Origin: Mycolicibacterium sp. S2-37
GTDB taxonomy: Bacteria > Actinomycetota > Actinomycetes > Mycobacteriales > Mycobacteriaceae
Assembly (NCBI RefSeq): GCF_017352375.1
Contig: NZ_JAFEVR010000004.1
Span: 372,001-436,000 of the forward strand
Length of the DNA stretch: 64,000 bases
Direction of reading: 5' to 3'
The translations under genes and the position numbers were made by a program. Shown here piece by piece: positions 31,899-41,679 of the stretch; the first letter of the stretch is position 1, and each line of letters begins with the position of its first letter. The notes beneath the pieces are model-generated. The model had not been told where the DNA came from and searched no databases. It saw only the letters and a list, made by a program, of their open reading frames with translations.

Positions 31899-32767
31899 GG
31901 AACGGGGAGCACCTCCACCGCGACCCACGCACCCGCAGAGGCAGCCGGCGTCGACCAGTTATTCGATGACGCGGCCTTCTGTTCGGCGCGGATGTAGATG
32001 GTTGCCGCCACGCCAGGAGCGACCTTGCCGTAGGCGGCATTGGAGCCGGCCGGCACACCCGAGGACATATTCAACGGCGGCGGCGCAGCACCAGCCTGTC
32101 CAAAGGCGTAGCCGACCACGTCACCGGTCTCCGGGTTATTCAGTCGTGCGACAGCGTCGACACGGGTGTCGGACGATCCGCTGATGACGAACTGCCCCGA
32201 TACCCGTGGGCGCCAGGAAAAGGGCTGCGCCGGCACCGTCACCGTTGCGATCAGTCGAGGTGACGTGTTGGTGAACGCCGTAGCCGGGATGTTGCCCGGA
32301 ACGAACAGATCGCCCATGGGCTGTGCCGCCCAGATCATCTTGGTCTCATCGGTGGGATGCCGGATGAGCATGTAGTTGGCGGTGGCCGGCGGGTTGGAGC
32401 CGGTGATGTCGATGTCGTTGGCGCCGAGGATGGACATAGTGCCGGTGGCGCCGTCGTTGCCTCGGTGCAGGTAGAACTGCAAGTCGTAGATCGTCGACTC
32501 CCCCGGGCCACCGGGGGTGACCTCGGTGACCACGGGGTTCGGCGACGGAAGCGACTGGGTCGGATCGACTTCGACGATGGTGATGTTGCGGAACTTCGCC
32601 GAAGGGCCTGAGGACCCCTCGATAGCCAGAGGGAAATTGGCCACACCACCCGCAGGCGTAATGATGATCGTGCCTGTACCGCTACCTGTCTCGAACCCAT
32701 AAGGGAACGTCACAGTCGTATCGGTAAAGGAGATTGTTCCCTCGGCCTCATTGACGATAATAGCCAA
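31895..32767 (-). CDS. Minor tail protein (290 aa)
   Basis: Beta-rich, starting MAIIVNEAEGTISFTDTTVT, with a helical-like connector LQFYLHRGNDGATGTMSILG in the middle. The C-terminal half is a fibre-like domain. Lies in the ordered tail-tip run. Confidence 0.78.
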   Translation of the reverse strand: MAIIVNEAEGTISFTDTTVTFPYGFETGSGTGTIIITPAGGVANFPLAIEGSSGPSAKFRNITIVEVDPTQSLPSPNPVVTEVTPGGPGESTIYDLQFYLHRGNDGATGTMSILGANDIDITGSNPPATANYMLIRHPTDETKMIWAAQPMGDLFVPGNIPATAFTNTSPRLIATVTVPAQPFSWRPRVSGQFVISGSSDTRVDAVARLNNPETGDVVGYAFGQAGAAPPPLNMSSGVPAGSNAAYGKVAPGVAATIYIRAEQKAASSNNWSTPAASAGAWVAVEVLPVP

Positions 32768-32784
32768 TTTGCACCTCTATTTAG

Positions 32785-34536
32785 TTATTGAGCCATGAAG
32801 ACGATATTGACGCCTTCCTGAATGTCGACTAGACGACGCTGGATCTTTGCGATGGGGGCTTCCTCCGCGCGACCATCGCCAATCTGAATTGTCAAGGACG
32901 CACGCTGTTGACGATTGTCAACGAGCTTTGCATTCTCGATGAAGTCCGTGAATACCTTGCCGCGGCGAATGACCGTTGCCAATGCACCCGGGAAAATATC
33001 GCGTCCCAATTCATACGGGTAGCCATTGTCGACGACGACCTGAGCAGATACGTACCCACGGGTATCCCACTGTGCCGACTTCTGCTGGAAGAACGCCTCA
33101 AGGGTGTAGCTACCGGAGCCGGTCGGAACAAACTTTTCGGGGAAGCCGTAAGGTCCTAGCGCCTGGCACCGATCGAAATTATCGGTCAGCTGGAATGCGA
33201 GAAGGATGTCATTGAAGACGCCATTAAGAATGGAACCAGGAATGCCGGTAAAGCCAATGACAATCATGATCATGTCGATCAACCAAGTCAGGGTTGCATC
33301 GACGAAATCATTCATCCACTTCGGACTTTTCCCGCCGGTAATTGTGCGCCACGCAATAGGATGATGATGCGCGAATTCAAATTGCTTCAGACCACCGCGA
33401 GGATGGTCGGTAAACACCGCCCATGGTTTGACGAAATGCAGACCCAGCAAGGGCGCGATGTTCGTGCCCTCCGGCGCGTACTGCGCCTCATTCTTGGGGT
33501 CTAGGAACGGCCGCAGAACCTCACCGAACATCGAGCCGATGAGGTCGATGAAGGTGCGCTGAATGCCATCCAGGAAAGTGCCGGAAAAGCCAGTGACCTG
33601 CATACGATCTTTGACATCCACGACGATCGTGGGCACCTGGAGCAGCTTGAGGCGCGCCGACAGCTCATCAGGCTGCGGCATCCCCGGCTCCCACAGCGTG
33701 ACCTCGATGGTCAGGCCGTTGTCCTCGCAAGTCTTATTGACCAGCTGGAGGATCTCGTCGAATCGCCAGTCCAGCGAAATGAATGGCGACGTGTCAAAGA
33801 ACGGATTCGTGGGCACTACGTAAATGGGGGTGGTGATGAAACGGCCGATATCTCGCAATTCGAGCTTCTCGCCCGGGTCGAACATTAGCGCGGTACGGAA
33901 CCACGTCCGCCAGTCAAGGTTCAGCGAGAAGAGATTGTTGACCAGATCCCATAGGCCGAGTTGCAAACGCAAAACATTGGAAGTGATGATGTACTTGATG
34001 ACCGAGACGGCGCCGCCAAAAGCAATTCCGCGACTCGGTGGGCCCTGGATCTGAATGGGCATCCACCATGCGACCCACGCTACGATTCGTGTCAGCCAGG
34101 CTTTGTCGTGCAGTAGTTTGCATTCGATGGTGTACTGCTTGCCGTCGAATTTGTCGAGGGCCACGTCCACGCGGCCCGACCACCTGAGCCGACCAAAACC
34201 CTTTTCATCGGGAGCGAGGTCAATAACGACCGGAACAACCGTCTTGTCGCAATTGAGCACGTGATCCGCAGCGGGATCATTACCCTTAAGAATGAGCTTG
34301 CCGGTCGGAATAGCGAGACGGGGGAAGTCCACCTCCAGATGGAGGTAGTCCGGCGTCTCAAACTTCCGGCGGTAGTAGTTGTCGCGAATGCTGACACTGA
34401 TGTCAGTCGGTGGGTGCTGATCGAGGGCAGCGAGTTCCTGGGCGGTCTTCATTGCCAAGGCATCGTTATTGCCGAGCAATGCCGCCTTGGCCGACGCTAC
34501 ATTGATGTAGTCCTGAAGGTTGTCGATCCTCGCCAT
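32785..34536 (-). CDS. Gp37-like tail-tip protein (583 aa)
   Basis: A large, mixed alpha/beta protein with LNCDKTVVPVVIDLAPDEKG, ALMFDPGEKLELRDIGR and FVKPWAVFTDHPRGGLKQFE, typical of the siphovirus ReqiPepy6 Gp37-like family that follows the distal tail protein in many actinophages. It starts right at the previous stop (overlap of 1 base) and likely forms part of the baseplate hub. Confidence 0.82.
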   Translation of the reverse strand: MARIDNLQDYINVASAKAALLGNNDALAMKTAQELAALDQHPPTDISVSIRDNYYRRKFETPDYLHLEVDFPRLAIPTGKLILKGNDPAADHVLNCDKTVVPVVIDLAPDEKGFGRLRWSGRVDVALDKFDGKQYTIECKLLHDKAWLTRIVAWVAWWMPIQIQGPPSRGIAFGGAVSVIKYIITSNVLRLQLGLWDLVNNLFSLNLDWRTWFRTALMFDPGEKLELRDIGRFITTPIYVVPTNPFFDTSPFISLDWRFDEILQLVNKTCEDNGLTIEVTLWEPGMPQPDELSARLKLLQVPTIVVDVKDRMQVTGFSGTFLDGIQRTFIDLIGSMFGEVLRPFLDPKNEAQYAPEGTNIAPLLGLHFVKPWAVFTDHPRGGLKQFEFAHHHPIAWRTITGGKSPKWMNDFVDATLTWLIDMIMIVIGFTGIPGSILNGVFNDILLAFQLTDNFDRCQALGPYGFPEKFVPTGSGSYTLEAFFQQKSAQWDTRGYVSAQVVVDNGYPYELGRDIFPGALATVIRRGKVFTDFIENAKLVDNRQQRASLTIQIGDGRAEEAPIAKIQRRLVDIQEGVNIVFMAQ

Positions 34537-35687
34537 TACTCAGGCCACCTACGACGAGGAGTTACTGAGGCGATGACCTTCGAGTTGGCATTGCCACCCG
34601 AAATAGACCCGCTGATGTAGTTGGTCGTCGCATCGCTCGGCTGAGGCACGCCCGGGATCGGCCGAGTGAACCGACCATTCAGCAGGGAGTACATGACACC
34701 CTGCTCGTTGGGGGCCTTGATGCCGAATAGGGACTCGAACCATGTCAGTAGCGGCGGGACCTGGTTGAATGTCACCAACCGCACGAGGCTGTCGATGAGT
34801 CGCTGAATGCCGGTGAGGTTCTGCGGGAAGTTGCCGACCGCACCGTTAGGCGTGAGGTCGACGACCGATCGCAGTCGCGGCAAGGTAGTGATCAGAGCGA
34901 TCTGGCCGGCCACCAGTGGGCCGAAGAAGATGTCGGTCTTGCCACCGGGGCCATTGAGGAAGCGGAACGTTCCCGGGCCGTAGCACAGGAACGACGGCCA
35001 TCCGTCGATCTGGCCGATATTGGTCAGCGGCAGATGGAAGGTGCCGTTACCTTCCTTCTTACTAATCGAGTCGACGCCGTACCAGAACGCGTTATCCACG
35101 CGAGCGGTGTGGACGAATGGCCATCGAAGCTGCCGATGCGGCGAGTTCTTTGGCTTACTTTGGATCGTCTCGGCGGGGCGGGTCTGAACCCACCACAGCC
35201 CCGTCTTTGGGGTGTAGTACTCCAGCCGGCCCATCTCCTCGGGCGGAGTGGCGGCGATCCAATCGGACATGACGCGCTGGAGGCCGGCCGTGGTTGCGGC
35301 GTGGGCCTCCAGCTTCATGTCGATTTCCATCGGCTCGTAGACCGTGTCGTCCCATGTCACGCCGTCCTGGCGTGCGCCCTGGCTGTCGATATGCTTGAAC
35401 GGGGACTGAATCCCGGAAAGCGGCTCTGCCAGAACGATTCCGTCCTGGCCGGGGACGCCGGGCGCCACCGGGGACATGGCGCCGCTGATGTAGAACTTCC
35501 GCTTCTGGTCGGGGCTGATGTAGGTGATCTGCGGGTCGATCCCCTCCAGTAACAATTGCGACTGATAGGGAGTGACCGGGCCCGGAGGATAGGTGATGGA
35601 GGTGTTGCCAAGGGTGAAGTTGGAGAGGCTGTACGGCAGCCCCATCGCGTTCGCCTGGTTAGCCCCCACCACGAAGGGTGAGGTCAT
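34536..35687 (-). CDS. Distal tail-like minor tail protein (383 aa)
   Basis: First gene of the tip series after the 216-residue protein. YISPDQKRKFYISGAMSPV and DMKLEAHAATTAGLQRVMSD, followed by GYYTPKTGLWWVQ-like LEYYTPKTGLWWVQTRP, are typical of actinophage distal-tail-like proteins. Function is assigned from order and pattern. Confidence 0.78.
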   Translation of the reverse strand: MTSPFVVGANQANAMGLPYSLSNFTLGNTSITYPPGPVTPYQSQLLLEGIDPQITYISPDQKRKFYISGAMSPVAPGVPGQDGIVLAEPLSGIQSPFKHIDSQGARQDGVTWDDTVYEPMEIDMKLEAHAATTAGLQRVMSDWIAATPPEEMGRLEYYTPKTGLWWVQTRPAETIQSKPKNSPHRQLRWPFVHTARVDNAFWYGVDSISKKEGNGTFHLPLTNIGQIDGWPSFLCYGPGTFRFLNGPGGKTDIFFGPLVAGQIALITTLPRLRSVVDLTPNGAVGNFPQNLTGIQRLIDSLVRLVTFNQVPPLLTWFESLFGIKAPNEQGVMYSLLNGRFTRPIPGVPQPSDATTNYISGSISGGNANSKVIASVTPRRRWPE

Positions 35688-35690
35688 CTA

Positions 35691-36341
35691 TCACGCCCAC
35701 TGAAACGCGACGCTGTGGGTGAGACCACCCTGCCCTGCCACGACCGTGGTCCAGGCCGTCCCTGGATTAGCGAACGCCCCGAAGGTGCGGGATACGCTGA
35801 AACGCTGGGCAATAGCATTTGCACCTAGGGCGGCGATCAGTGTGGGACTGGGACTGAGTAGGGACCTCAGCGTCATCACCGCCGACGAACTGATCGCCAC
35901 TAGGTAGGTACCCGGCTGGAGGGTGATAGCCAGAGAGCCCGCCGTCTTGATTCCGGTGAATCCGGCGGTGACCGGGATCGCACCGGAGTCGTAATAGGCG
36001 CTGGTCGACGGCTGAAGATCGTTGTCGGCCTTGAAGATTCCCACCCGCAGGTTGGCATCACCGGAGGGACCAGTGGTCACTTCGAGCTGCCAACCTGTCA
36101 GGGTAACGGTGGAGCGAACCTCAATGGGGACGTAGCGATCTTCGTTGGCGGCCAGGGCGGAGGTGCCCTGGCCGTAGATCGACGTACCCGGAATGCCGCA
36201 CTGCTGCGTGCCGCTTGCAGTCCTGGCGACGCCATTGCCTACCTTGAGCGCGTCAGTGTTGGCGTTGATGTTCGCATTCCACCCATTGACCTCGGCAGGA
36301 CCGATGCGATCGCCGGACGTGTAATCAGTCCTTAGTGGCAT
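35691..36341 (-). CDS. Minor tail protein with carbohydrate-binding-like fold (216 aa)
   Basis: MPLRTDYTSGDRIGPAEVNG followed by WNANINANTD, then a jelly-roll-like stretch (LTGWQLEVTTGPSGDANLRV, LQPGTYLVAISSS). It sits between the tape measure and the tip proteins, an uncommon place for a fibre-like domain. Confidence 0.72.
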   Translation of the reverse strand: MPLRTDYTSGDRIGPAEVNGWNANINANTDALKVGNGVARTASGTQQCGIPGTSIYGQGTSALAANEDRYVPIEVRSTVTLTGWQLEVTTGPSGDANLRVGIFKADNDLQPSTSAYYDSGAIPVTAGFTGIKTAGSLAITLQPGTYLVAISSSAVMTLRSLLSPSPTLIAALGANAIAQRFSVSRTFGAFANPGTAWTTVVAGQGGLTHSVAFQWA

Positions 36342-36381
36342 ATTCTGTTGTCTCTATTCTGTTTTCGAGAGGTTGCGTTGC

Positions 36382-39300
36382 TTACCTCTGGAAGTTGCCA
36401 AGGTATGCGTACTGGTCGGTCTGCCGACTCGCGTCCTGCACCACCTGGCGACCGTCCTGGGAGCTACCCACGTGCATATGGTCGACGTGGAACAGCGGGG
36501 CGCCGTCCTTGCCCTGGGCCTTCTCTGCGGCCTCGCTCTTCTTTCCCTGATCCGGTTGTCCACCAGTGACTCCCGCGGTGTTCGGGATGGCAGGCTTACC
36601 GCCGGCAATGCCAGCGAGGACACGACCCGGAAGGGTCTTCGTAGGATCGGCGAGCGAGGAGCTGCCAGCCAGGGTGAAGGTCTCCATGAGACCTGAGACG
36701 CCGATAGCGCCCAGCTGCCCCAGATAACCGATCGTCCTGTTAGCAAGCTTCATTCCAGTCTGTGCAGCCTGTCCAGCACCCGGCGCCATAGCGTCGAGAG
36801 CGGGAGCGGCTACCGACCCGGCGAGATCCATCCAGGAGTTGCCAGCCAGGCCACCGCCGCCGGTACCCGGGGCGCCGGTCATGCCAGTGCCCGGACCCAT
36901 GGAGGGGCCGGGAGCCGGGCCGGAGCCAAGGCCGGCAGACGGCGAGGTGAACGGTGCAGCCTGGGCGTAGTTCCCAAGACCACCCGGTCCACCGGCTGGG
37001 GCCGCGGGGCCTCCATGCGGACCCGGGAGCGGACCAGTGCCCGCATACGCGGCGGTCGGCATACCGGTCGGAGTGCCGAGCAAGCTGGGTAGCCCCATCC
37101 CTGCACCGAGCGCCGAGGATGATCCACCGCCAGTCGGAGGCACGCCCGCACCGCCGACGTATTCGCCGGCCTGTGCATACAGCGGGCTCCAAGCCTGCGG
37201 CTGGGCGCCCGGACCCTTGCCCAGCGGACCACCCTTCGAGGTCGCAGAAAGCGCGTCCTCGATCGACATGCCCGGGTTCTGCGCCAGCGTCTTGTCGAGC
37301 TGATTCAGATACGCAAAGGTGTTGGCCTGCGGGTTGGTTCGCATCGACGGGTTGATGCCGCCACCGATGGCGAACGCCGGCTTCATCTGGAACAAGCCGA
37401 GAACACGGTGCTCCTCACCGGCGCCGCCCTGGGGGCCGCCGTCAGCGAGGGGGTCGAGGCTGCTTTCGCCGATGGCGTAGGCCACGATCGACTGCGCTTC
37501 ATGCGGGGAGTACCCGCGCTGAATCGCCATCTGGTAGATCATGTTGGCCGTAGCCTGTGGCGTTCCCGGCGTACCAAAGTTCTGCGAGAACGGATTCGAC
37601 ATAGACGACGCACTCGTGGGCACACCACCAGGGCCGTAAGGCGTACTGAAGCTTGTGGCCGACGCGGGGCCGGAACCGCCCGACGAGATACCGTTCTGAG
37701 CGGCCCACATTCCGATCATGCCGTGGCCGCCACCGCTGTTCGCTGCCATCATCGCCATCGGTCCCATTACCGGGGCCATGGCCAGTGAGGCAACAAAGCG
37801 GATCAGGTTGTCCGCCAGGCCCGGAAGCCCCTCGGACAGACCGAGGTCGTCGTCAAGGCCGGCGCCGAGTTCGCCGAAGGCGTCCTTCAGACTCTTCGAG
37901 CCGTTGGTGACCTTGCGCCACGTGCCCTGCTGCGCTTCAAGAAGCCGCTGCATGGCGTCGTCGAGCTGCCACTCCTCTTCGATGATCTTCTGCTTGGCCT
38001 CAGCGATGTCGCGCTGTGTGCTAATACCGTCACGTTCGCGAACAGCTGCCTCCATGCGGGCGTCCCGCACGTCGGTAGCTTCCTTGATGACTGCACGCTC
38101 AGCCTCAACGATTGCTCGCTGGTCGATGTCGGTGTAGCCGTATCCTGGCTTGGCGTAGGGCTTTCCGCCCGTGCCGTATTCCAGAGGCGGAGCGCCGATC
38201 GGCTGGCCGCCGACCTCGACGTGAACGTGGTCCTGGTGACCGCCAGAATGGCTGGTGTTGCCAGCCATGTCAGCCCAAACGTCACGCCAGATGGTCGACT
38301 TGACCCCCAGTGCCGCGGCATTATCGCGGAGGAACTGGTTGATCTGGTCGCCCACAGCCATGTCCTGGATGCCGATATCAAGGGCTACGCCCCGCTGGTG
38401 ACCAGTCGGAGTGTTCGGGCCATCGCTGGGGCGCCAGCCGCCGAGATTAACCCCCGGGAACTGCTGAGCGATGATCGCTGCCAGCTGGTCGATACCCGGG
38501 GTAGTCTTACCCTCCCCGATACCCGAGACATTGCCTGCGCCAGCAAGCGAGCCGGGACCCAGTGTCGGCGAGACCATCGAAGGCGACGAGCCCAGGATTC
38601 CGCTGAGATCGGGCATGAACGCGTTCGGATCGAGGGTGGCCCAGATCTGATCGCGGATGTCCTTATCGGACGGCTTAGGGCCATCCTCCGGGATGCCGGG
38701 GACCGGCTTATCCTGGTACGGGCCAAGGCCGGCCTTGCCGCTCTGATACGGCGTCGGACCCGGGGTGATGCTCCCCGTGTCAGCGCCAATGGTGCCGGGG
38801 ATGGGGGTGCCTACAGAGCCACCAGGGGCTCCGGGCGCCCAACCTCCCCTCTTGGCAGGCTTGTTCTTGAAGGGGTTGGCGCCGTCGAGGGTTCCGAGCG
38901 GGTCGGTGACGAGGTTCCATGCGAACTGTCCCGACCCGGGTAGGCCGATCTCCGCGAGCTTCGTGCCGTTCAGGCTGTCGATTTTGCGGAGGATCGGGTC
39001 CATCAGCATGTCGCCGATCTGGGCGCCCAGTGAGGCCCAGCCGACAGCCAGTAGTGTGGACTTCAGCTTCGAGGCGAAGCCCTTGCCTCCGCGCTCACCG
39101 GCCGCGCCGATGGCGTCGGCTGCGAGGTTCGCAGAGCCACCGAGGCCGGCGAACTTGTTGGTGATGTCGGTGAAGAGGCTGAGGCCCTTCCACGTTGCCA
39201 TCGCCAGGAAGACGCCCTGAATGGCATCTTCCCAGCCGCCAACGGCCTGGATCACCGGGTCGATGCCGTTGATGAACCAGCCCAGTGCGTTCGCCGCACC

Positions 39301-40761
39301 GGCGATTGCCTTCGCGATGGCGGAGACGGTGCCGATGACGGTGTCGAGCGAGGCCTTGAACTGCTCCGGGGACTTGTTGCCGAAGATCTCGTAGACCTTG
39401 CGCCCCAGGATGATGAGCATGTCGATCAGCGTCTTGGCGGCGTCGATACCCTTGCGCATGAATTCACCAAGGTCGCCGCTCTGCTGCGCCTTGGTGATGA
39501 AGTTCGCAAAGTCGTTGGCCGCGTTGGCAAGACTCGTTGCCAGCTCAGGCAGGAAGCCTGAGCCCGCCTCAGGCAGGCGCAGGATCGCGTCGGTGAACGG
39601 GACGATCGCCGGCTCCAAGTTTTGGAACGCCTTGACGATGTTGTTGATGATCCGGTCGATCGACTCCGCCTGCTTGGGCTGCATCAGGAACCCGGTCATG
39701 TTCATGAACATGTTGTTCATGGACCCCGAGATGCCTTCAGTCAGTCGGCTTGCGCCAGGGAGGAACTGATCGGTGAGGTTGTGGATTCGCTCCGGGACAC
39801 CCTTGAAGAGGCCATCCTGGACGCGCCTCTTCAGGTCGCCCAGTGGGCCGTCGACGAGGGCCTTGATCTCCAGGGCTGCTTGCTGCGCGTTGGGCGCCAG
39901 CGTGGCCAGACCTTCGGCCCACTTCTTCGGATCGCCCATATCCTTCAGGGCGTCAGCGAATCCGTGGACGCCCATCGCGAGGGTGCCGAATGCAGCGCCG
40001 CCGGCCATCGCCACCGCGGGTAGCAGAGCGATCGACTGGCTGGCAGTGACCGCTGCCTCCGCGATGGAGGCCATGCCCATGAGCACGCCGCCACCGATGA
40101 AGGCGCCGGCACGACCACCGGGGACGAAAGGCAGGTCGGTAAGCATGGAGCCGACGACGCCGGAAGCGCCACCGCCCCTGCGCTTACGCTCTAGGTGTTC
40201 CTGCTCCTTGAGCGCCTGATTGAACTCATACTGAGCGTCAGTCTGGCTACGGAGGGCCCGCTCGCGCGCCTCGGCACTGCGAGTCGCACTCTCTTCGGCG
40301 GACTCACTCCTCCGAACGCTTCGCTCGTATTCCGACTCAGCCTTCGCCGCGGCCCGGGTGAGATTCTCCGCCTCCTTGCGGAGTTTATTCAGATCCTTCT
40401 GGACGCCGGCCTGATCAGACCCCGCCTGACTCTCCAAAACCGCTGCACGAGTGTACGCCTCACGGGCCTTGCGCCGCTGCTCAGCCGCGGCAGCGTAGAA
40501 CACTGCCGCCTGCTGGTCAGCCTTGATCTGGTCCTGGGTCGCCCGGCGCTGAGCGCGGGCCTGCTTGTTCGCCTCCTGGAAGGCGTCGGCCATATGGTTT
40601 GCGGCACGGCGGATCTTCGGATTGGCCTTGTCGAAGGCCTTCGCAAACTGGTCGGCCGACATTGTGCCGGCCTGCTTGAAGTTGTTGACCAGCTCGTCGC
40701 GTGACTGCTTGGCCGAGCGTCCATGTAGACGGGTAAAGAGGTCAAGTGTGACTCTCGGCAT
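36382..40761 (-). CDS. Tape measure protein with two wall-hydrolase domains (1459 aa)
   Basis: The N-terminal 190 residues form coiled coils (ANKQARAQRRATQDQIK). Hydrophobic segments follow (GGGVLMGMASIAEAAVTASQ). At about 760-855 lies an ARB_07466/M15-like module with GHQRGVALDI and HQDHVHVEV, whose His/Asp can bind Zn. At about 1065-1190 lies a lysozyme/transglycosylase-like module with YAIGESSLDP (catalytic Glu) and LGLFQM. The protein sets tail length and should open the wall during entry. Tail length by the usual 1.5 angstrom per residue would be near 220 nm. Confidence 0.93.
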   Translation of the reverse strand: MPRVTLDLFTRLHGRSAKQSRDELVNNFKQAGTMSADQFAKAFDKANPKIRRAANHMADAFQEANKQARAQRRATQDQIKADQQAAVFYAAAAEQRRKAREAYTRAAVLESQAGSDQAGVQKDLNKLRKEAENLTRAAAKAESEYERSVRRSESAEESATRSAEARERALRSQTDAQYEFNQALKEQEHLERKRRGGGASGVVGSMLTDLPFVPGGRAGAFIGGGVLMGMASIAEAAVTASQSIALLPAVAMAGGAAFGTLAMGVHGFADALKDMGDPKKWAEGLATLAPNAQQAALEIKALVDGPLGDLKRRVQDGLFKGVPERIHNLTDQFLPGASRLTEGISGSMNNMFMNMTGFLMQPKQAESIDRIINNIVKAFQNLEPAIVPFTDAILRLPEAGSGFLPELATSLANAANDFANFITKAQQSGDLGEFMRKGIDAAKTLIDMLIILGRKVYEIFGNKSPEQFKASLDTVIGTVSAIAKAIAGAANALGWFINGIDPVIQAVGGWEDAIQGVFLAMATWKGLSLFTDITNKFAGLGGSANLAADAIGAAGERGGKGFASKLKSTLLAVGWASLGAQIGDMLMDPILRKIDSLNGTKLAEIGLPGSGQFAWNLVTDPLGTLDGANPFKNKPAKRGGWAPGAPGGSVGTPIPGTIGADTGSITPGPTPYQSGKAGLGPYQDKPVPGIPEDGPKPSDKDIRDQIWATLDPNAFMPDLSGILGSSPSMVSPTLGPGSLAGAGNVSGIGEGKTTPGIDQLAAIIAQQFPGVNLGGWRPSDGPNTPTGHQRGVALDIGIQDMAVGDQINQFLRDNAAALGVKSTIWRDVWADMAGNTSHSGGHQDHVHVEVGGQPIGAPPLEYGTGGKPYAKPGYGYTDIDQRAIVEAERAVIKEATDVRDARMEAAVRERDGISTQRDIAEAKQKIIEEEWQLDDAMQRLLEAQQGTWRKVTNGSKSLKDAFGELGAGLDDDLGLSEGLPGLADNLIRFVASLAMAPVMGPMAMMAANSGGGHGMIGMWAAQNGISSGGSGPASATSFSTPYGPGGVPTSASSMSNPFSQNFGTPGTPQATANMIYQMAIQRGYSPHEAQSIVAYAIGESSLDPLADGGPQGGAGEEHRVLGLFQMKPAFAIGGGINPSMRTNPQANTFAYLNQLDKTLAQNPGMSIEDALSATSKGGPLGKGPGAQPQAWSPLYAQAGEYVGGAGVPPTGGGSSSALGAGMGLPSLLGTPTGMPTAAYAGTGPLPGPHGGPAAPAGGPGGLGNYAQAAPFTSPSAGLGSGPAPGPSMGPGTGMTGAPGTGGGGLAGNSWMDLAGSVAAPALDAMAPGAGQAAQTGMKLANRTIGYLGQLGAIGVSGLMETFTLAGSSSLADPTKTLPGRVLAGIAGGKPAIPNTAGVTGGQPDQGKKSEAAEKAQGKDGAPLFHVDHMHVGSSQDGRQVVQDASRQTDQYAYLGNFQR

Positions 40762-40776
40762 GCCGGCCTCCTGTAT

Positions 40777-41064
40777 TTAGTTGTCTGCCTCCACGCCGAC
40801 CGTCTGTCCGGTTAGCTGCGCGAAGATGAGCCCACTGACATCGCGACTGTGGGCGCGCTCTGCCTCGTCCTTTACCTCGGCGAGGTAGGCGTTTGCGGAG
40901 AGCTTGTACCAAGAATCCGAGGGCAATCCGTCGATGAGGACGAGTAGCTCGCGGCTACTCATCTCACCGTCGAACCATTCACGAATCCTTCGGTGGTGAT
41001 AGAGAGAGAGGTCGCACTCAATCTCCCGAGGGAACAACCTCCAGCGCGGGATGGCTTCCCTCAC
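40777..41064 (-). CDS. Tail assembly chaperone, second frame (GT extension)
   Basis: 95 residues if started at the GTG at 41064, but it is probably read as a frameshifted extension of the upstream chaperone. WFDGEMSSRELLVLIDGLPS and YLAEVKDEAERAHSRDV are typical of mycobacteriophage second chaperones. It directly precedes the tape measure, as expected. The frame is +1 relative to the first chaperone; the last in-frame stop upstream (about 41079) and the first chaperone's stop (41018) bracket the shift. Confidence 0.82.
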   Translation of the reverse strand: MREAIPRWRLFPREIECDLSLYHHRRIREWFDGEMSSRELLVLIDGLPSDSWYKLSANAYLAEVKDEAERAHSRDVSGLIFAQLTGQTVGVEADN

Positions 41065-41521
41065 TTTTGGAGTCAGCAGTCACCCGCTCCTGGTATTCCT
41101 TGTTCATCCGGGCCCATTCGAGCGCGATCTGATTCGCAATGCCGCCGCCGGCCTTGTACTGCTCATAGCCCTCTTCGCCGAACAGCGCGATAGCCAGGCG
41201 AACGTTGTAGGGCGGCTTGAGAAGCTGGCCGTCGAGGCGGTGGGGCGTGATGATGTCGCCGGGGATGGTGCGCTCGGGGATGACGGTGCCGTCCTCAAGG
41301 GTCTGTGACGGGATCACGAAGTCGTCTTCGCGATCACACTGCTCCAGGTCGAACTGAAGCTGCTCCCAGCGTTCCTGCTGGTCGTCGTCGAGCAGACCGG
41401 GGTTCGGAATCTCCCAGACCTTGTTGTTCTTGTCCTCGATGAAGGTGCTGGCGGTGAAGCCGAAGAACTCGGCGGCCTGCTCCTTCGCCTCCTGGACGGA
41501 CCGGGTGATACGGGTAGACAC
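41018..41521 (-). CDS. Tail assembly chaperone, first frame (G)
   Basis: 167 residues from GTG at 41521. Contains AAEFFGFTASTFIEDKNNKV, which is helical then acidic, and PYNVRLAIALFGEEGYEQYK. It follows the major tail protein after a terminator and precedes the tape measure, the invariant chaperone position in siphoviruses. Confidence 0.85.
   Translation of the reverse strand: MSTRITRSVQEAKEQAAEFFGFTASTFIEDKNNKVWEIPNPGLLDDDQQERWEQLQFDLEQCDREDDFVIPSQTLEDGTVIPERTIPGDIITPHRLDGQLLKPPYNVRLAIALFGEEGYEQYKAGGGIANQIALEWARMNKEYQERVTADSKSEGSHPALEVVPSGD
41029..41032 (-). other. Proposed +1 programmed frameshift site
   Basis: The first chaperone reads GTT CCC TCG GGA GAT TGA at its end. Slippage of tRNA-Pro from CCC to CCT at these bases, four codons before the stop, moves into the second chaperone frame (CGG GAG ATT GAG). 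The shift needed is +1 (or -2), not the common -1. Confidence 0.5.
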
Positions 41522-41626
41522 GAGTAGAACTCCTTGAAAAATGTTGGGGCTGTTGGGCTGTGAATGCCCTAAAGCGGTGGCCCCACAGCCCGAAGGCCAC
41601 CGCTTGAGGGGGTCTGGAGAATCACA

Positions 41627-41667
41627 AAAGGCCCCATTTCCACAGCGAGTGTGAAGATGGGGCCTTT
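41627..41667 (-). terminator. Terminator after the major tail protein gene
   Basis: AAAGGCCCCAT (41627-41637) and ATGGGGCCTTT (41657-41667) form a perfect 11-base stem; on minus it is followed by TGTGATT. It lies just after the major tail protein gene and before the chaperones, so it would lower chaperone and tape measure expression relative to the tail tube. Confidence 0.75.
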
Positions 41668-41679
41668 CGCGAAGATGGA

